Assembly: GCA_034687125.1 (NCBI GenBank)
Contig: JAQGBZ010000008.1
Coordinates: 1 to 64,000, forward strand
DNA: 64,000 nucleotides
Reading direction: 5' to 3'
Source: Neelides folsomi
Lineage: Eukaryota > Arthropoda > Collembola > Neelipleona > Neelidae
In this document: positions 50,201-62,400 of the stretch, in pieces
How positions within the stretch are numbered: position 1 is the stretch's first letter
Layout: each line of letters begins with the position of its first letter
The notes under the pieces: model-generated
Databases searched by the model: none
The model's input: only the letters and a program-made list of their open reading frames with translations
What the model was told of the DNA's origin: nothing
Translations under genes and position numbers: made by a program

Positions 50201-53200
50201 CTGTGGCCAAGAAGGGGGTATGGTGGAATTTAGGTGGCGGGAGTGGCAGGCGGAATAGTAATGAAAGGGAGAGGAAATTGGATTGCGAGAGAATAAACAA
50301 TCCTTCTTGGTCAGAAATGGTCAGAAATACGTAGGGAGGGGGCAGCAGGGCCAAGGAGATGTCCACAAGGGAACATCCTCCCCACTCTACAACAAATGAA
50401 TCTTTATTAACATCAGTCGAGAACATTCGAGAGGTCTCATTTTATTCTACCCTTATTACATTACCTTAATACCTCCCCATAAAATAAGAGAGAGATACAT
50501 CAAAAAACAATAACAGAGACAGAAACCTTCTGAAAATGATACTTCTTTTTCTCATGTGTACTTTATCAATGATTCGAGAAACAGATGTGTGTAAATTCCT
50601 ATTTGATTTCCCAAATGCACCCAAGCGTAATGTTAAAAGCAATATGTCGTATTGAAACATCAAATCATTATTGAATTGAAAGAGATGACTGATCGTGAGT
50701 TGAGTGGCTGTTAAAGGAAAAACTTCCCCGTTGTCGTATAAAAAAGTTATAAAGTAAAGGAAATCATATTTCATATGCAAGTACTGTAGTTTCAATAAAA
50801 AAGAGAAGGAAATGTAACTTACTTGAAGGCCGACTTCTGTATCACCAAGATCCGTCTCCGTGTTGGTCGATGCGGTGTCTGCATCAATGTCATTATCATT
50901 CACGTCCCTCCCTTGGTCGCCGGACGAAGTAGGGGACACCACGAGACCAGGACCGGGAAGGATCTCTTGGAAAGAAATGAGTCTCGGACTCATTCCTCCT
51001 CCCTCGGCTCCGAAATCGGTCGAAAGAGATAAAACTCCACGTCGCGGTGGCTTCTTGGGGCTCTCTTCCACACAACTGCTCTCGCCCCCAGCGAGTCTTT
51101 GGCCCACATATGAATTACCCGCTTGCCGCTTAAGCGTGTAGTCAAGCTCATCAAAGTTGGCAGGTTGGTCATTCGAATACCCGCCAGTAGCACCACGATT
51201 GAAAAACTCCTCCAGAACCTTCCTTGTTTCTGAGAACTCGTAAAGGTAGTCAGGTGGCGGTTGTTGAGAAGATGAGACCAAACTTGGTTCCAAATCCTCT
51301 TCGGTCACTCTCACTTCTTCCGAGCTGGTCGTATGGTTTGTATTGTTACTACCACCAGACCCATGATGGCTCGCCACGCTATCGTCGGGCGAGGAGTCTG
51401 TGCTCGTGTTATTACCTTTGTTCAAAATGCCCGAGTACGGAGCTCCGAGTTCCAAATTCCGATCGTCCTCTAACCCAAACAAACTCTCGTTCGTCTCAAC
51501 CAGTGACGTCTTGAAAGGGTTCTTAGAGAAATTGACTCCTGCCTTGTTGACCATGAAGGGAAGTTGGGTCTCGGTGGGAAAATCCTTTTCGCCCGAGACT
51601 CTCAAGGGGAAACCTGGGACTTTTGACCCAAAGGGATTGAGGGAATTGGGAGGGCCGACAGGTGCAGGGGATGGGAGACGCCCGAATACACTTTCACCAC
51701 CGTTCTCGGCTATGCTCGGAGCTTCACATTTCTCTGACGTAATTGGGCAGTCTGGCTCCTTGAAAGTTCCCAGCCCTAGGGAGAGGCTCGACGAATGCCT
51801 CAACCCATATCGCTTCGGCGAACCCTCATACTCGGCAATGGGGATACTTCCGATCACCTTCCGCCCTTTATCACTCTCCTTGATATTGGGCGAGGAGGCT
51901 GAGGTGGGAAGGGGACCTTTGGCCTCTTCGCTGCTCTCATACGGACTCCCGCTGTAGACATTTAAAAGAGATGGAGGGTCGTTGAGGGCCTCGAGGTCGC
52001 AATCCACTTCTTCTTCATCTTCCTCGTCCCAAGCGTCCTCGATGTCGTCGAATACAATTTCTCCAGGGGCGTGGAGAGCCGTTTCATAAATAAAGTGCTG
52101 GTGGGAGCGGGAGGTTGGAAATTGGGCGGGCGGGTCGTCGTTGGGTCTCAATGGTTTCTCTATCGACGTTATCTCGGATCCAAAGACTGTCTCCTTGATC
52201 TTCACAGACTGATGTGGTGGGGAGAGCAAAGACGCAGAATGGAGCTCGGGCAACCCGCGATGCAGAGAATGTTCAAAGTCCCCGTGAGGGATGGAGTGGC
52301 GATGATGGGCCATGGCCTTCCCTCGTGCTCGACCTTCCCTCATTTGAAAGTCTGTGAAATGGAAGTCGGTGGCTTTTGGGAACTCAAACGACTTTTGATG
52401 TCCAAACTTCTCATTTGCTCTGCCCTTGACATTTTCAAATTGCGGAGACCCCTCACCCACCCGCCCAATCCCTCTAATGTGATTCTCCCTACCAGGGCTT
52501 CTCCGTCTGCGACCGTACATGGGATTCGGAGGTTCCCAGAGTCCCCCGCTCGGACCGCCACAGCCGACCCCTCCTTCATTAAGACCAGAGTTGGGGCTCT
52601 TTCTCCTCTTCATGCTCACTCCGGGCCTAAGTGGAAGTATGTGACTCATTTTACCAATATCCTCACTGCTGTCAAGGGGAATTCTCCGGTCTCGTCTTCC
52701 AGCCCGAATTCGGTTCTGGGAAAAAATCTCTCTCCCTCCTGCAATTTCAATCCGCGAGTCTCGGAGACCCAGGGAGGTTCCGGCGGGGCTGAGTGCGCTG
52801 TTGCTCCCGCTGCTCCCTCCACTGCACAACCCATTCTCAAAATGTTCATCGGAGATATCGCCCTCCATGCCGGGCGGGGATTTGAAAACCCCTTCGCCCC
52901 GCCCACTCGATGAGTCTTCGGGGCTGGAAGAGTTATGGCTTTCGTAAGGGAACTGTCTCCTCACGTTGGGGCGACTATTGCAGATCCTCCGTTCAATGTC
53001 AATTTCTTCACTTGAGGAGACACTGGAAAGGTCACGAGAATCACGCGGAGAAAAGGGATTCGTTTCTAGTCGCTTCTTGTCCCTCAAAAAACTACCGTTG
53101 TTGTTCTCGAGGTTCAAGGATAAATGGGTTCTTGTTGGTCCTTTCTTCACGGCCCTGCCGCCGGCCTTTTTATTCCCTTTCGACTGGTTGTTGGGCGGGT

Positions 53201-53429
53201 TTTTGGTGGTTGGCGGGGGAATGCGAGGGATTTGGAGCTGCTGGTGACCGAACACGTTCCGTGTAGCCCCTGCGTTGAGGTTCGGAGAGGTAAAGTCTAT
53301 CTCCTCACTCTCATTATTAAAAGCGAGGGGAGACGCCCTCGGCTTGCACTTTGGGAAAAGACGATTGATCTGCTCATCTTCGACTTTACTCTTTTCATTT
53401 CGTTCAAGATGTTGGAGCAGACTACTCAT
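20221..53429 (-). CDS. X11/Mint (APBA, LIN-10) PTB-PDZ-PDZ adaptor
   Basis: Fourteen coding exons: 53429-50823, 48276-47814, 46069-45721, 44183-44083, 37754-37675, 32260-32072, 31418-31382, 28122-27980, 23131-23045, 22857-22510, 22001-21789, 20827-20708, 20633-20493 and 20292-20221. All phases agree, giving about 1,649 residues. The family binds APP-type cytoplasmic tails (NPxY) with its PTB domain, and its PDZ domains bind presynaptic and receptor partners in neuronal trafficking. The first exon (869 residues) is disordered, with an acidic block (~457-480, [13 protein letters not shown]) and a conserved-looking [17 protein letters not shown] (~727-743). Exons 2-6 are linkers, including [12 protein letters not shown] is ~1285-1460 ([39 protein letters not shown]), PDZ1 ~1470-1555 ([15 protein letters not shown]), PDZ2 ~1560-1645 ([24 protein letters not shown]). 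The C-terminus PLYI matches the family tail that, in Mint1, folds back onto PDZ1. The start ATG at 53429 is in good context (TCGCCATG); a 5' UTR exon further upstream is possible. Exons 6 and 7 (31418-31382, 37 nt) are the least certain. Confidence 0.85.
23893..23898 (-). other. Candidate 6-nt microexon in the X11 PTB junction
   Basis: On the minus strand CCTCAG is followed by TCGCTG and then GTAAGG. The CAG acceptor is preceded by a 120-base stretch (23901-24020) with no AG on the minus strand, and much of it is pyrimidine-rich, which is what a distant branch point leaves. The six bases would add Ser-Leu, in phase 0, between the exons ending SRIK and starting APEGE. It could instead be a recursive splice site or chance. 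Confidence 0.35.
24634..25101 (-). CDS. Second PTB-like exon inside the X11 intron
   Basis: An acceptor at TACAAATGCAG opens 156 codons at phase 0. The first part is acidic and Glu-rich ([36 protein letters not shown]), then a Ser/Pro/Arg linker ([20 protein letters not shown]), and it ends [12 protein letters not shown] then RRRRKRP and [12 protein letters not shown]. The end matches the canonical PTB exon 28122-27980 in layout: FR-x-R-[YF]-x-GS near the start of the domain, EEAV-x-[RK]-[IL]-K at the end, and a phase 0 donor. Immediately after the last Lys comes GTTCAA, a weak donor, then VQ-stop with AATAAA (24624-24629) over the stop. So it is either an alternative exon that replaces or extends the first PTB half, or a terminal exon with its own poly(A) site, or part of a separate nested gene with a Numb-like PTB. 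I cannot decide from sequence. Confidence 0.5.
28123..31381 (-). other. X11 intron, 3.3 kb
   Basis: Mostly non-coding. A good-looking donor (CTG/GTGAGT, around 28818) follows a long AG-free pyrimidine-rich tract but has no acceptor, and a short GC-richer stretch at 30327-30390 has a donor but a poor acceptor. Neither is used in the model. Confidence 0.5.
31382..31418 (-). CDS. 37-nt lysine-rich exon of X11
   Basis: Acceptor TTCTTCTTTCTAG, then [12 protein letters not shown] and one base of the next codon, then donor GTAAAC. It is listed separately because it is the only exon I found that goes from phase 0 to phase 1, which the canonical PTB exon (28122-27980) needs. It joins to give ...[24 protein letters not shown]. 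Too short to be found by open-frame length. Confidence 0.6.
32261..37674 (-). other. X11 intron, 5.4 kb
   Basis: Non-coding. Holds the foldback element at 36106-36861. Frames such as 35513-35905 (-) show no splice or homology support. Confidence 0.6.
36106..36861. mobile_element. Foldback DNA transposon, 756 bp, about 190-bp TIRs
   Basis: The left arm (36106-~36297) is repeated in reverse complement at ~36670-36861. I count about six differences in about 190 bases, so it is about 97% identical. The termini read ATA[GA]GATGACC[AG]TATTTATGGGCGC. TA occurs next to both ends (36104-36105, 36862-36863), suggesting a TA target. The 370-bp centre has no transposase-like open frame, so it is non-autonomous. 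It lies in an X11 intron. Confidence 0.85.
37755..44082 (-). other. X11 intron, 6.3 kb
   Basis: No exon or RNA gene is seen. A short (AG)n run lies at about 42250-42266. Confidence 0.6.
48277..50822 (-). other. X11 intron, 2.5 kb
   Basis: No exon is seen. The intron donor next to exon 1 is a textbook CAA/GTAAGT. Confidence 0.6.
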
Positions 53430-56400
53430 GGCGACTCACCGTTCCTCTCTCTACAACGAGACACTTCACTCACTCACTCACCCTAACCTATCGCAGATCC
53501 GCCATCCTCCCCACCGCAACTCAATCTCGGGATAACGAGGCTCATCAATTAGTGGAGAGGGAGCCGCGACCAACCTCCGCCCGTCAATCAATTACGCGAG
53601 CTTTCATTTCACTTCGACTGGGTCCAAGTCCAGCCTTTTAATAAAGACGTTGGTGGGAGAAGGCAGCCGGCATTCCTCCTGAAAGAAAGAAACAATCTTT
53701 TTAGCAAGACTTCGACTTGGGTGTAAAAAATTCACCCTCTCCGTAATTCAGGAGAAAAATGCAAGAATGAAAAATTGAGCAAATTACTTTACTACCACAA
53801 TGGGAATTGAGGAAGGATAAAGAAGTGCGGACCGGATTCACTCACTCTCATTCCACCATTTACGACTCGACAACGACCCAAACTATTTGTTTCTTTTCTC
53901 TCACAGAGGAAAGTTATTATTTGGCCAAGGAAATCCCAACAGAACCTCACCTTCCCTCCCAAGCCTTCCTCAAATTAACTTCTCAATTCTGAAATATCTC
54001 CCCCATTCACCCGAGAGAAATCCTCCGATTGAGTCCAAGAGAAGGATCATAAAAAAGAAGATTCATTATTTAATTATTTGATTCTCTTCCTTTCCCCTCA
54101 CACGTAGCCAACCCCGATAGAAATCCTCAATCTCTGAACAAAAACTTGCCCAGTGCTTTCCACGCAAAAAACGCAAATGCTCCATCCAATGCATATTTAA
54201 TTATTCTTTAACCTGACATGTGGAGAGAAAGAATAATAATAATTAAATTGAATTGTTTACACAATAAAATTGTAATAATTTTTCAGTTTTCCTTTCTATG
54301 TTTATGAAGTTCATTCAAGTTAGATTAGATAGGTATGTAACATTTAAATGCAATAAACGTTCATGTCTCCCTCGACGGCTACCATTGTCTCCCTCAAACT
54401 TCCTTTTTCTCTCGGAAACTCGTAAAGAAAGTGGAATGAGAGGGGAAACTCCACTCCGACCCATCTCCTTTTGTCATTCGATGAGAGAAAATATGTGGAA
54501 TACATGCGACTCTGCTTTCAGTCCCCCGACGAAGTCATATGGGATCGTCTGCCGTGTGTGCGCCACACTTACTTTAATTCCATATGGACACATTGAGACA
54601 TTCAGGTCTTATGATGCGTCTCCTGGCTAAATCTCCTATTCAGCCAAATGGCCTTGTACACAAATACATAGGGACATGAGTATACATATGTCTGCAAATG
54701 CATCCATTTCATCTCGGAGAAACTTGTGATGTAGTCATTCAAGCTGTAAAAGATGTTGATGCATGTTTACTTATGTATGGACGTTCTTATTCCCCGGAAT
54801 GTTATTGTAGGAATGTAAACGGAAGTTGATGTACCTGGCTAAAACATAAATATATACACAAGACATATATCTTGATCTTTTATTGCCTTTTACATATATC
54901 TTTGGCAGTAATATGCGACGCCATCACATGAGGGAGATGAGGATGAAGGTGAGACGTCGGAAGAAACGAGTTTGGTTTCAAATTCCTGTTCTTTCTCTTT
55001 CACCGCATGGAGCCCAAGAGTTACACTTTCTTCTCCATTTCCTCCTCCTTATGAATATATGGAGTTGGGAAAAAGAGGAGAGGGAATTCAAATGGGAGGG
55101 ATAGAACTATCGTCAGCCTAAACACATCTCATGTTTAGATATACACTCCGAATGTCTGTTCCTGGGGAGAGATATAAGGAAGATCCCACGTAGGAGCTAA
55201 CCATTAGGGAAGAAGGATGGAGATGACTTCTCTTAGTTCAAGCCCCTCAACCCTCACACAAAAGGAGGAAAGTTAGGAGAAACGCCTACAAAAAAACTCA
55301 CACCTAACACTCAAGATAATCCAAACCACATTTTACATTGAGAACCGCAGAGCAACGTAAATTTTTATTCAATTCCCTTTCACCTATTAAATTACTCAAT
55401 CCCACATTTAGAACCTATATCATCCTTCCTCTTACATGAATAGATTAAAGGACCAGTTTTTTCTATCGTATTGGTAAAATGGAATTTAATGAATATTTAT
55501 ACATTTATTATGTATCTGGCGGCTCAAGAGGAATAAATTGACTTTATCACCTCATCCAAAATAAATAAAACGATGATAATAAACTTGGCGTCAGAATAAA
55601 ATTCCACTTGAGGAATCAAATTAAGAAATGTTAGAGATCAAAGGCTAATTTATTTCATCCATTATATATGCCCATTGAAGTTATTTGAAATTGAAATAAT
55701 TGCGGAGAGTCATAAGTTGAACTGTCAGAAATATTAATGCAACCAACCGATAATGTAGATGAATGGGAGATTATTGAAGATGAATTGGACACCGCATGGT
55801 AATTTAAAACCTCTGTACATTCAGATGTGGAATATTTATTGAAAATTGTAGCATTTTAATGAGCCCCTTACCTTCCTTATTTATGATGTTATTTCACTTT
55901 CAAACTTTAGTACATTCATGTATGAGCCATTCCAAGGCTCTTACTCGAAAATGAATAGGAAACAAATGGAAAGTTTTATTAAATCCCCTAAACTCGCCCC
56001 ACGTCATAAATTTAATGGTTTTAAAGATTAGGTCTTGAAATGGAAAGTGAAGGTGTTCAAGGAAATGATTCATCTTGAATTTCCAACCTCCTCCTGACGC
56101 TTTATTAACTCGTACTTTGAATATAAATTGGGTCACTTCCCCCCAAAGCTCCCACAACTCCTCCCACTCAAAAATATTGCACTTCAACCCAAAAGGAAAT
56201 GAAGAATTATGAGCTGGCAGTCGGCAAGTTGGAAAAACTTGTAACTTCCTATCCATCTCAATCCTCTCGAATCATTTTACGAGTTTATGCACACTTCGCT
56301 CCTCATTCACTTTCCCACTACGTTTTACACTATACTAATACATACATACCTAAAAATATTACTTTCACTATTTTCCCCTTCTTTTCCCATTTCACCTCAT

Positions 56401-59400
56401 CTTTCCCTTGTAAATTCCCCATTTATGTATTTATGTGATCAAGAGGGTAGTAAATAAGATAAAATGTAATTGTCTACCTTCGGACTCATACAATGTCTCA
56501 TCCTCAATTTCCTGAAGGGGAAGGAGGGTGGGAAAAGGAGTAATGGCACGAAACGAATTTTCCACCACGTCGAGAAGAAGAGAGGGAAGTGGAGAGTTTA
56601 TGGCCAAGCTTGATGGAGTCTGTCAGAAAATGAGGGGTTCTGTTCAGGGGTAAGTCAAAGGGGAGCCTGGTGGTGGTAATAATGTAATGTATGGTTGATG
56701 GAAGCTCTTCTTCCTCCGTCTGATCCCCCTGAGACCCCTGGATTACCCATTCGAGGAGAAATTTGAGGGGGAAAGATCGAAAATGGAAATCTGCCACCTA
56801 GGCTCCTTCACAACTCCATCGAGTGAGGAAATGACCCAAACCCGCCCTCCCAAATGAACAACTCCTGGAGAAAAGAAAGAGTTAAAGACAATCTATGTAT
56901 CGATGATGAGTATTATAAAGAGTCCATCAATACAAGCCTCGTCAGTGCAATCCCCAATAGAAGTCAGAAAGGAGAGTTAGTAAAAAGGGAATCACTGGAG
57001 GAAGAACTGAAGATAAGTTGGGAGGAGGAGAAATAAATTCACCATTTGTATTCACTCGTCCTCCTCCTCCTTCCTCCCATTGAGCCGATAGAGATAAAAG
57101 GAGGACAAACTCGGATCCCTGATAACGCGCAAATGGGCTAGTCATCATAATAGAGATTATTAACTACAGCCAACCCCATTTAACCCGCCAGAGTGGAGGA
57201 AGAATCCAGGGAAAAATTTACATTATGAATGACAAGGAAGTCATGCCAGCCCGAAGGCACCCAAAGGCGACGAGACGAAGTGGAGAGATTAAAATTCATT
57301 ATTAAACAGATTATTATTATACTGGAGAGAGAAAGCTACCATGTGAGGGAAATGAATTTATTTCGCATCGGGACCATTGTGCCGTGTATGCAAAGTTGAT
57401 AACATTCTTGTGACCGTACGATATGAACCTCGATGCGGGACTGTGAACATTAGACCGAGTCTCAGAGGATATCGGAACTTCCAGGAAAGACCCCACACGA
57501 CTCATTTCCCATGACATTCACAAGGAAGTCAATTTATAATGCGTATCAGCCCTTCCCTTCCCCCATTCATTATTTCTCTATCAATTGTGTCGAGGGCCAT
57601 AAGAGGCTAAATTGAGAAAACGGTAAAAATGAATACGAGACCAACAAACGCATGTTCTTTCACCGCCCTCCACTCCACTTGTCAATCTTCGGCCTATGAA
57701 CTTTCACCTTTCCCTTTTCTTCCTCCCACATATTCTATTTAAATAGAAAATATTCGAACACAAACCAACCCTATGCCATAATGTTAATATTGTGTAAATA
57801 CTTATTTTGCTTTCTACAATTTGTTCATAGCGAAAAGTTAAATGGTAATGGTATACCATATATTTAATATCTAAATTTCAGAATTGTATAATATTATTAA
57901 ATAGCTAAAATGTGGGTTTCCCTCAATCATATGTAATGCTCTTGTTTTATAATTTAAGCGTCGGTTATTCATAATTTTATAATAGCTTACAAACCTACAT
58001 AGCATAAATAGCGACGTACCTTTAATTAATTAATGGAATTAAATAAGTACTAAAGGTCAGTCAGTAATTGATCTGTTTTAGTATGAGATTTAAAGGATTT
58101 AATTAGATAAAGTATCTGTCCTAATCACCACAGGGCGCTAATGAGATTAATTTTCAATTGTAATTGAGTTTACATTGTTAAAATTTATTTTAAAACAAGA
58201 AAACTTAGAATATGTAATTATAGTATATAGTAAACAACTGCTGTACCATTTTGTACCATTTAAATTTAATAAGGATTAATTGAAATCATTATGTAAATAT
58301 TAAGTATGGCTGAAGAAGATAAAACAGAAAATTAATTACGATTTCAATGGGGCACTTAGAGGGGGAAAGGAGAAATAGAAAAGTATCTTGATACTCCTTC
58401 CCTAAGTATCCTAAGCATATCCATGTTGCATTAAGAAAGAAAAGGAGTATTTGGAAGAGAGGAGATGAAACAAAGAATGCAATTATGGAAACTTTATCTT
58501 ATCATTATGAAAAGACCCATTAGAATAATGAAGTGAAGAACAAAAGAATCGAATTAACCGTGAGAGGAGAAAGGAATGGTGTAAACCTTCCCCGACAGCT
58601 CTCTTCACCTCAATTCCTCCCCAAGTTCTCCACCTGTCCAATAATTAATCTCTCCTCATTTCAAAATGAGTGAGGATTTGTCAAAAGAATTAAAAGGCTC
58701 TTCATTCTCTTTAACCACCACTCTCATTGAAATGATGCGGAATAATTCCCTAACTTGTCACTCTCCACAACTTCAGTCCCAATTTCCTCTCAGGAGGTAA
58801 TTGACTAATAAATTAGAATTACCCTGTCTCTCATGCCCACATGGGATCGAGAGAAATAAAGCCAAAGTTTGAGAAAGTTTGCCTGGCCCCCGCCGCCAGT
58901 GGATCTCCCTGCGGTCGAAATAGCCAACTTGGAACTCATTTAATATCCATTCAACTCATACTCCTTGGGAAATATTCCCAATTGTAAACAATTTCCCAAC
59001 CAAAATCAAATTCTCAAAACAATATTAGGTAAGAACAATAAAAGGGAAACTATTTGCCAAATGTTGATTTAAACTATTTATTAAAGTACAGTATTAGCAT
59101 AAATGTTATGCGGAGAAATTGAATGTCACAAGCAAAAGTAAGATGAAATATGAAAGTATTTACAAATGCTCTTCGCCATAAAATTCATTTTATGTTCATT
59201 AGGCATAAATAGGGAAAAAGATGTGCAGGGCTTGAGCCTGAGTTATGCTCTGTGGCTCCTCGTAATGTGCTGCTGAATATTTCCATATTTGAGAAGACTT
59301 CAAAGGATGAAGCTCATCAGTAGAAAATGTGTAAAATATTCTAAGAAGTTGAATTGATAGTTTGAAGACAAAAGCTCCCTGCTGCTCTCCCTGTTATTCC

Positions 59401-62400
59401 TCCACTTTCAAGTTGGAGAGCTGAGAGGGAAGTTTTCTCATTTACTTACCCCGTTCGTAAATTGAGCACTCGCCCCCTTCCGGAGTCCATGTTGAGGAAT
59501 TTCGCTCATTCGCCTTCTCACTTATTCATACCAACGTCTCTTCTCATCACATCACTCATTATCTCCCGAGACTCAAGCCCCATCCCTTAAATTAGACTTC
59601 CCTCATAATTCTCTCTTAAATTTCCAAAATAACGTCTCGTCAAACACATTTAATTATACTCCCCTACTTCCCTAATTTGAAACTCACACTTTGCTAATTA
59701 AAAAACTACTAACTTTTTTACAGTTTTAACTACAAATATAAAATATTAACCTATTTTTTTCATTCTCTCAAAGGAAATAACTTTTTCTATGCATTGTGTG
59801 AAAAGAACTAAACAATATTGTATACCTACAATACTTTTGTATTACGGACGAATATTTAATATTGTCATATGAAAAATATTGTATATGTATTGTAATAAGT
59901 AATAAGTTATATCAGAAGAGTCACGCTGCTGTCATTGAGTCCAAGTCCAAAATAATGAACATGGCGATGTGGGAAAGTACAAGGAAAGAACACGCAATGA
60001 AGAAGAAAGTAAGTTGATAAATTTCGTGAAATCATCTCCCATTACGACCAAGACTCTGGTTCCGATACCATTGAATACTCAATGATTAATTGAAGATAAT
60101 AAACTCCGTGCGTGAGCCGAAGAAAATTCATATCTCACATTTCTAATTTCCTCACATTTAACTCATCTTCCCCATTGTTTCATTTCCTTTTAATGAAATA
60201 AGAAAGTGAATGCATAATGTAAACTTATTCCGTCCCATTAGTTCGCGAGATGCCATTCGAGGGGAATTTCAGGGTATACATTTACTAAACGCATAGCACA
60301 AGATTGGGGAGGCCTGCATAAAATTCTCATCTACCTTGTCACGCTCAACGCTTCTCACTCTCGACCACTCGATTTGGGAAATGCAAAAGGGCAAAACTCT
60401 CTCCATTCCTCGTAAATACACCACTACACAACTTCACCCCTACTCAAACAATTGTTTCTTATAAGAACACACAATTTTATGCTCCTTTCTCTCTCCCCTA
60501 TTATATTGATGGGCCCAACTCAGTCCTTGTTCCTTCTTATAGCCCATGGAGTAATGAAAACACGCGTAAATTATATCCTATGAAGGAGAAGCATTGAAAA
60601 TAAAAGAGAATTTCTTCCGTCCGCTCTCAATCCCTTCGATCGCTTCTCCCCGCCCTCCCGTTTCTTCCTAACATTTCCCTACACACTCCCTCAAATATTC
60701 ATTCCGCATTAAAGAAACTTTGAGGAAGAAATTCAATAAAATGTGAGGATGAAAAGGGAAGGAAAATCTTTGTTAAACACCAGCTGTTCCTTCCAGAATG
60801 TGGGTAGAGAAAGTCATTCATGTCTTTAATCGAATATCCTCAATATCAAAAATCACAAACAATGTTGCCCCATTCAGTTTTACATACTTCCCTATAATGG
60901 ACCAAATCGACCTCAACAGCTCTCCTTAAACTGTAACAGGGTTCTCCTTAAAATGTTATTATTAGATAAGAAAAATTGCGGTAAATATTTACATGCTCCG
61001 ATGTTCATCTTACGGTCGCTATTTACGAGGGTAATAAGGAATAAAGGAATATTCTCATGTTCCTACGAGATAAAAACCAAGGCAAGGGACATGCCGATTC
61101 ATTTTATTACTTTTAGGTAGAAATTTCCTTTATCCGTACCTGGGGACGAGGACTGCCCTTGAATAAAAAACATTTGCCCTTTAACAGCTCAGAGTGCCCT
61201 TCAACGCCCTTATAGATTTTATTTTATCAACTGGTGAATTAGAAGATAAGCGGAATTTTGATTCCAATTCCTTCGCCATCCTTCATTGGGAAAATTGAGG
61301 AAGAATTGTGGTTTCATGGGAGTGGGACTTTGGACGTTGGAGGCTTTACCTTCCCTCCCACGCCCTGATTCTTTTGTATCGATCCCAACCAACGGAATAA
61401 TCCGGGGAGCAAACTCGAACTTCAAAAAATAATTCGACATTAGTAAATATTTGAAATTGGGGTTGGGGAGAGTTCCCCAAAAGTATTTGTAGGTGAAATG
61501 GGAAAATAAACCACTTTCTTCCCCAACAAAACCCACAGAAGGTTTTGAAGGAGAAGAGGAAGATTTACGAACTTGATTCCAACATCCCTCTCGGCTAAAT
61601 CTCTTCTTCTCCTCATCACTCATCTTTTACGAGAAATGCTTACTCCAAAGGAGTTTCCTCCCAAAATTCAACTTTCCTCCACATATTTTAATCCGCAATT
61701 TTCATTTGCAACGTTGAGATTTCGACCCAATAGATAATAACAAATCCGCCAACGTTTACCTAACCCAATTCCCCTCAGTTTAATTTTAAATTTACCACAC
61801 TTAAGGCCCTGGCTCTTTCCACTTTGGAAATTCCACTTTATTAAATCTCTCCCATTAATCCGGTAATCCGTTTATGTGCCATTTCTAACCGGGCAGGTTC
61901 ACTTCCCCTTTCACTATATCCACAATGTCACAAATGGTTCAAAAAACCCCCTTTTCACCTCATTAGAAATTGACAAGGTAAAAAGAGTAATAAAAATAAA
62001 TGGAATTCTCAAATCTTGAAGAGTGAAAAAGCTGATTTGAAAGGGCGGGTCTCCTTTTTACATAATAAGAGACGGGCGGTCGAGTCAAATGTGAATTGAG
62101 CTCTTCCCTCTGGTCCTCACGAGAGATTCACAACAAATAGTTCAACTGCAATTCAATGCTTTCCTATCTACTTTTATGCTCAAAAGAACATTTTCAATAT
62201 TTGCCCAACATTCCTTCCTCTATCACATGTTGCGACTTGCTGCCGCGGATTGAAAAAGGAGTAATCGCATCATTCCTATCTCATTGTATTTAAGAATTAT
62301 GTTGGTCTAATGTAGGAACCTTTTCTCTGAACAGAGAAGTAAAAGAGATGAAAGGGAGCTGAGGAAGAACAAAAAGAAGCTCATTTTCAAGATTCAAAGA

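Noticed and set aside
52071-52913. Plus-strand frame of 280 codons opposite X11 exon 1
   Set aside because: It is the antisense shadow of the long coding exon. The minus strand carries the splice donor, start codon and family context.
61219-61623. Minus-strand frame of 134 codons with an ATG
   Set aside because: Isolated, no recognisable domain or splice links. Could be chance; not listed as a gene.
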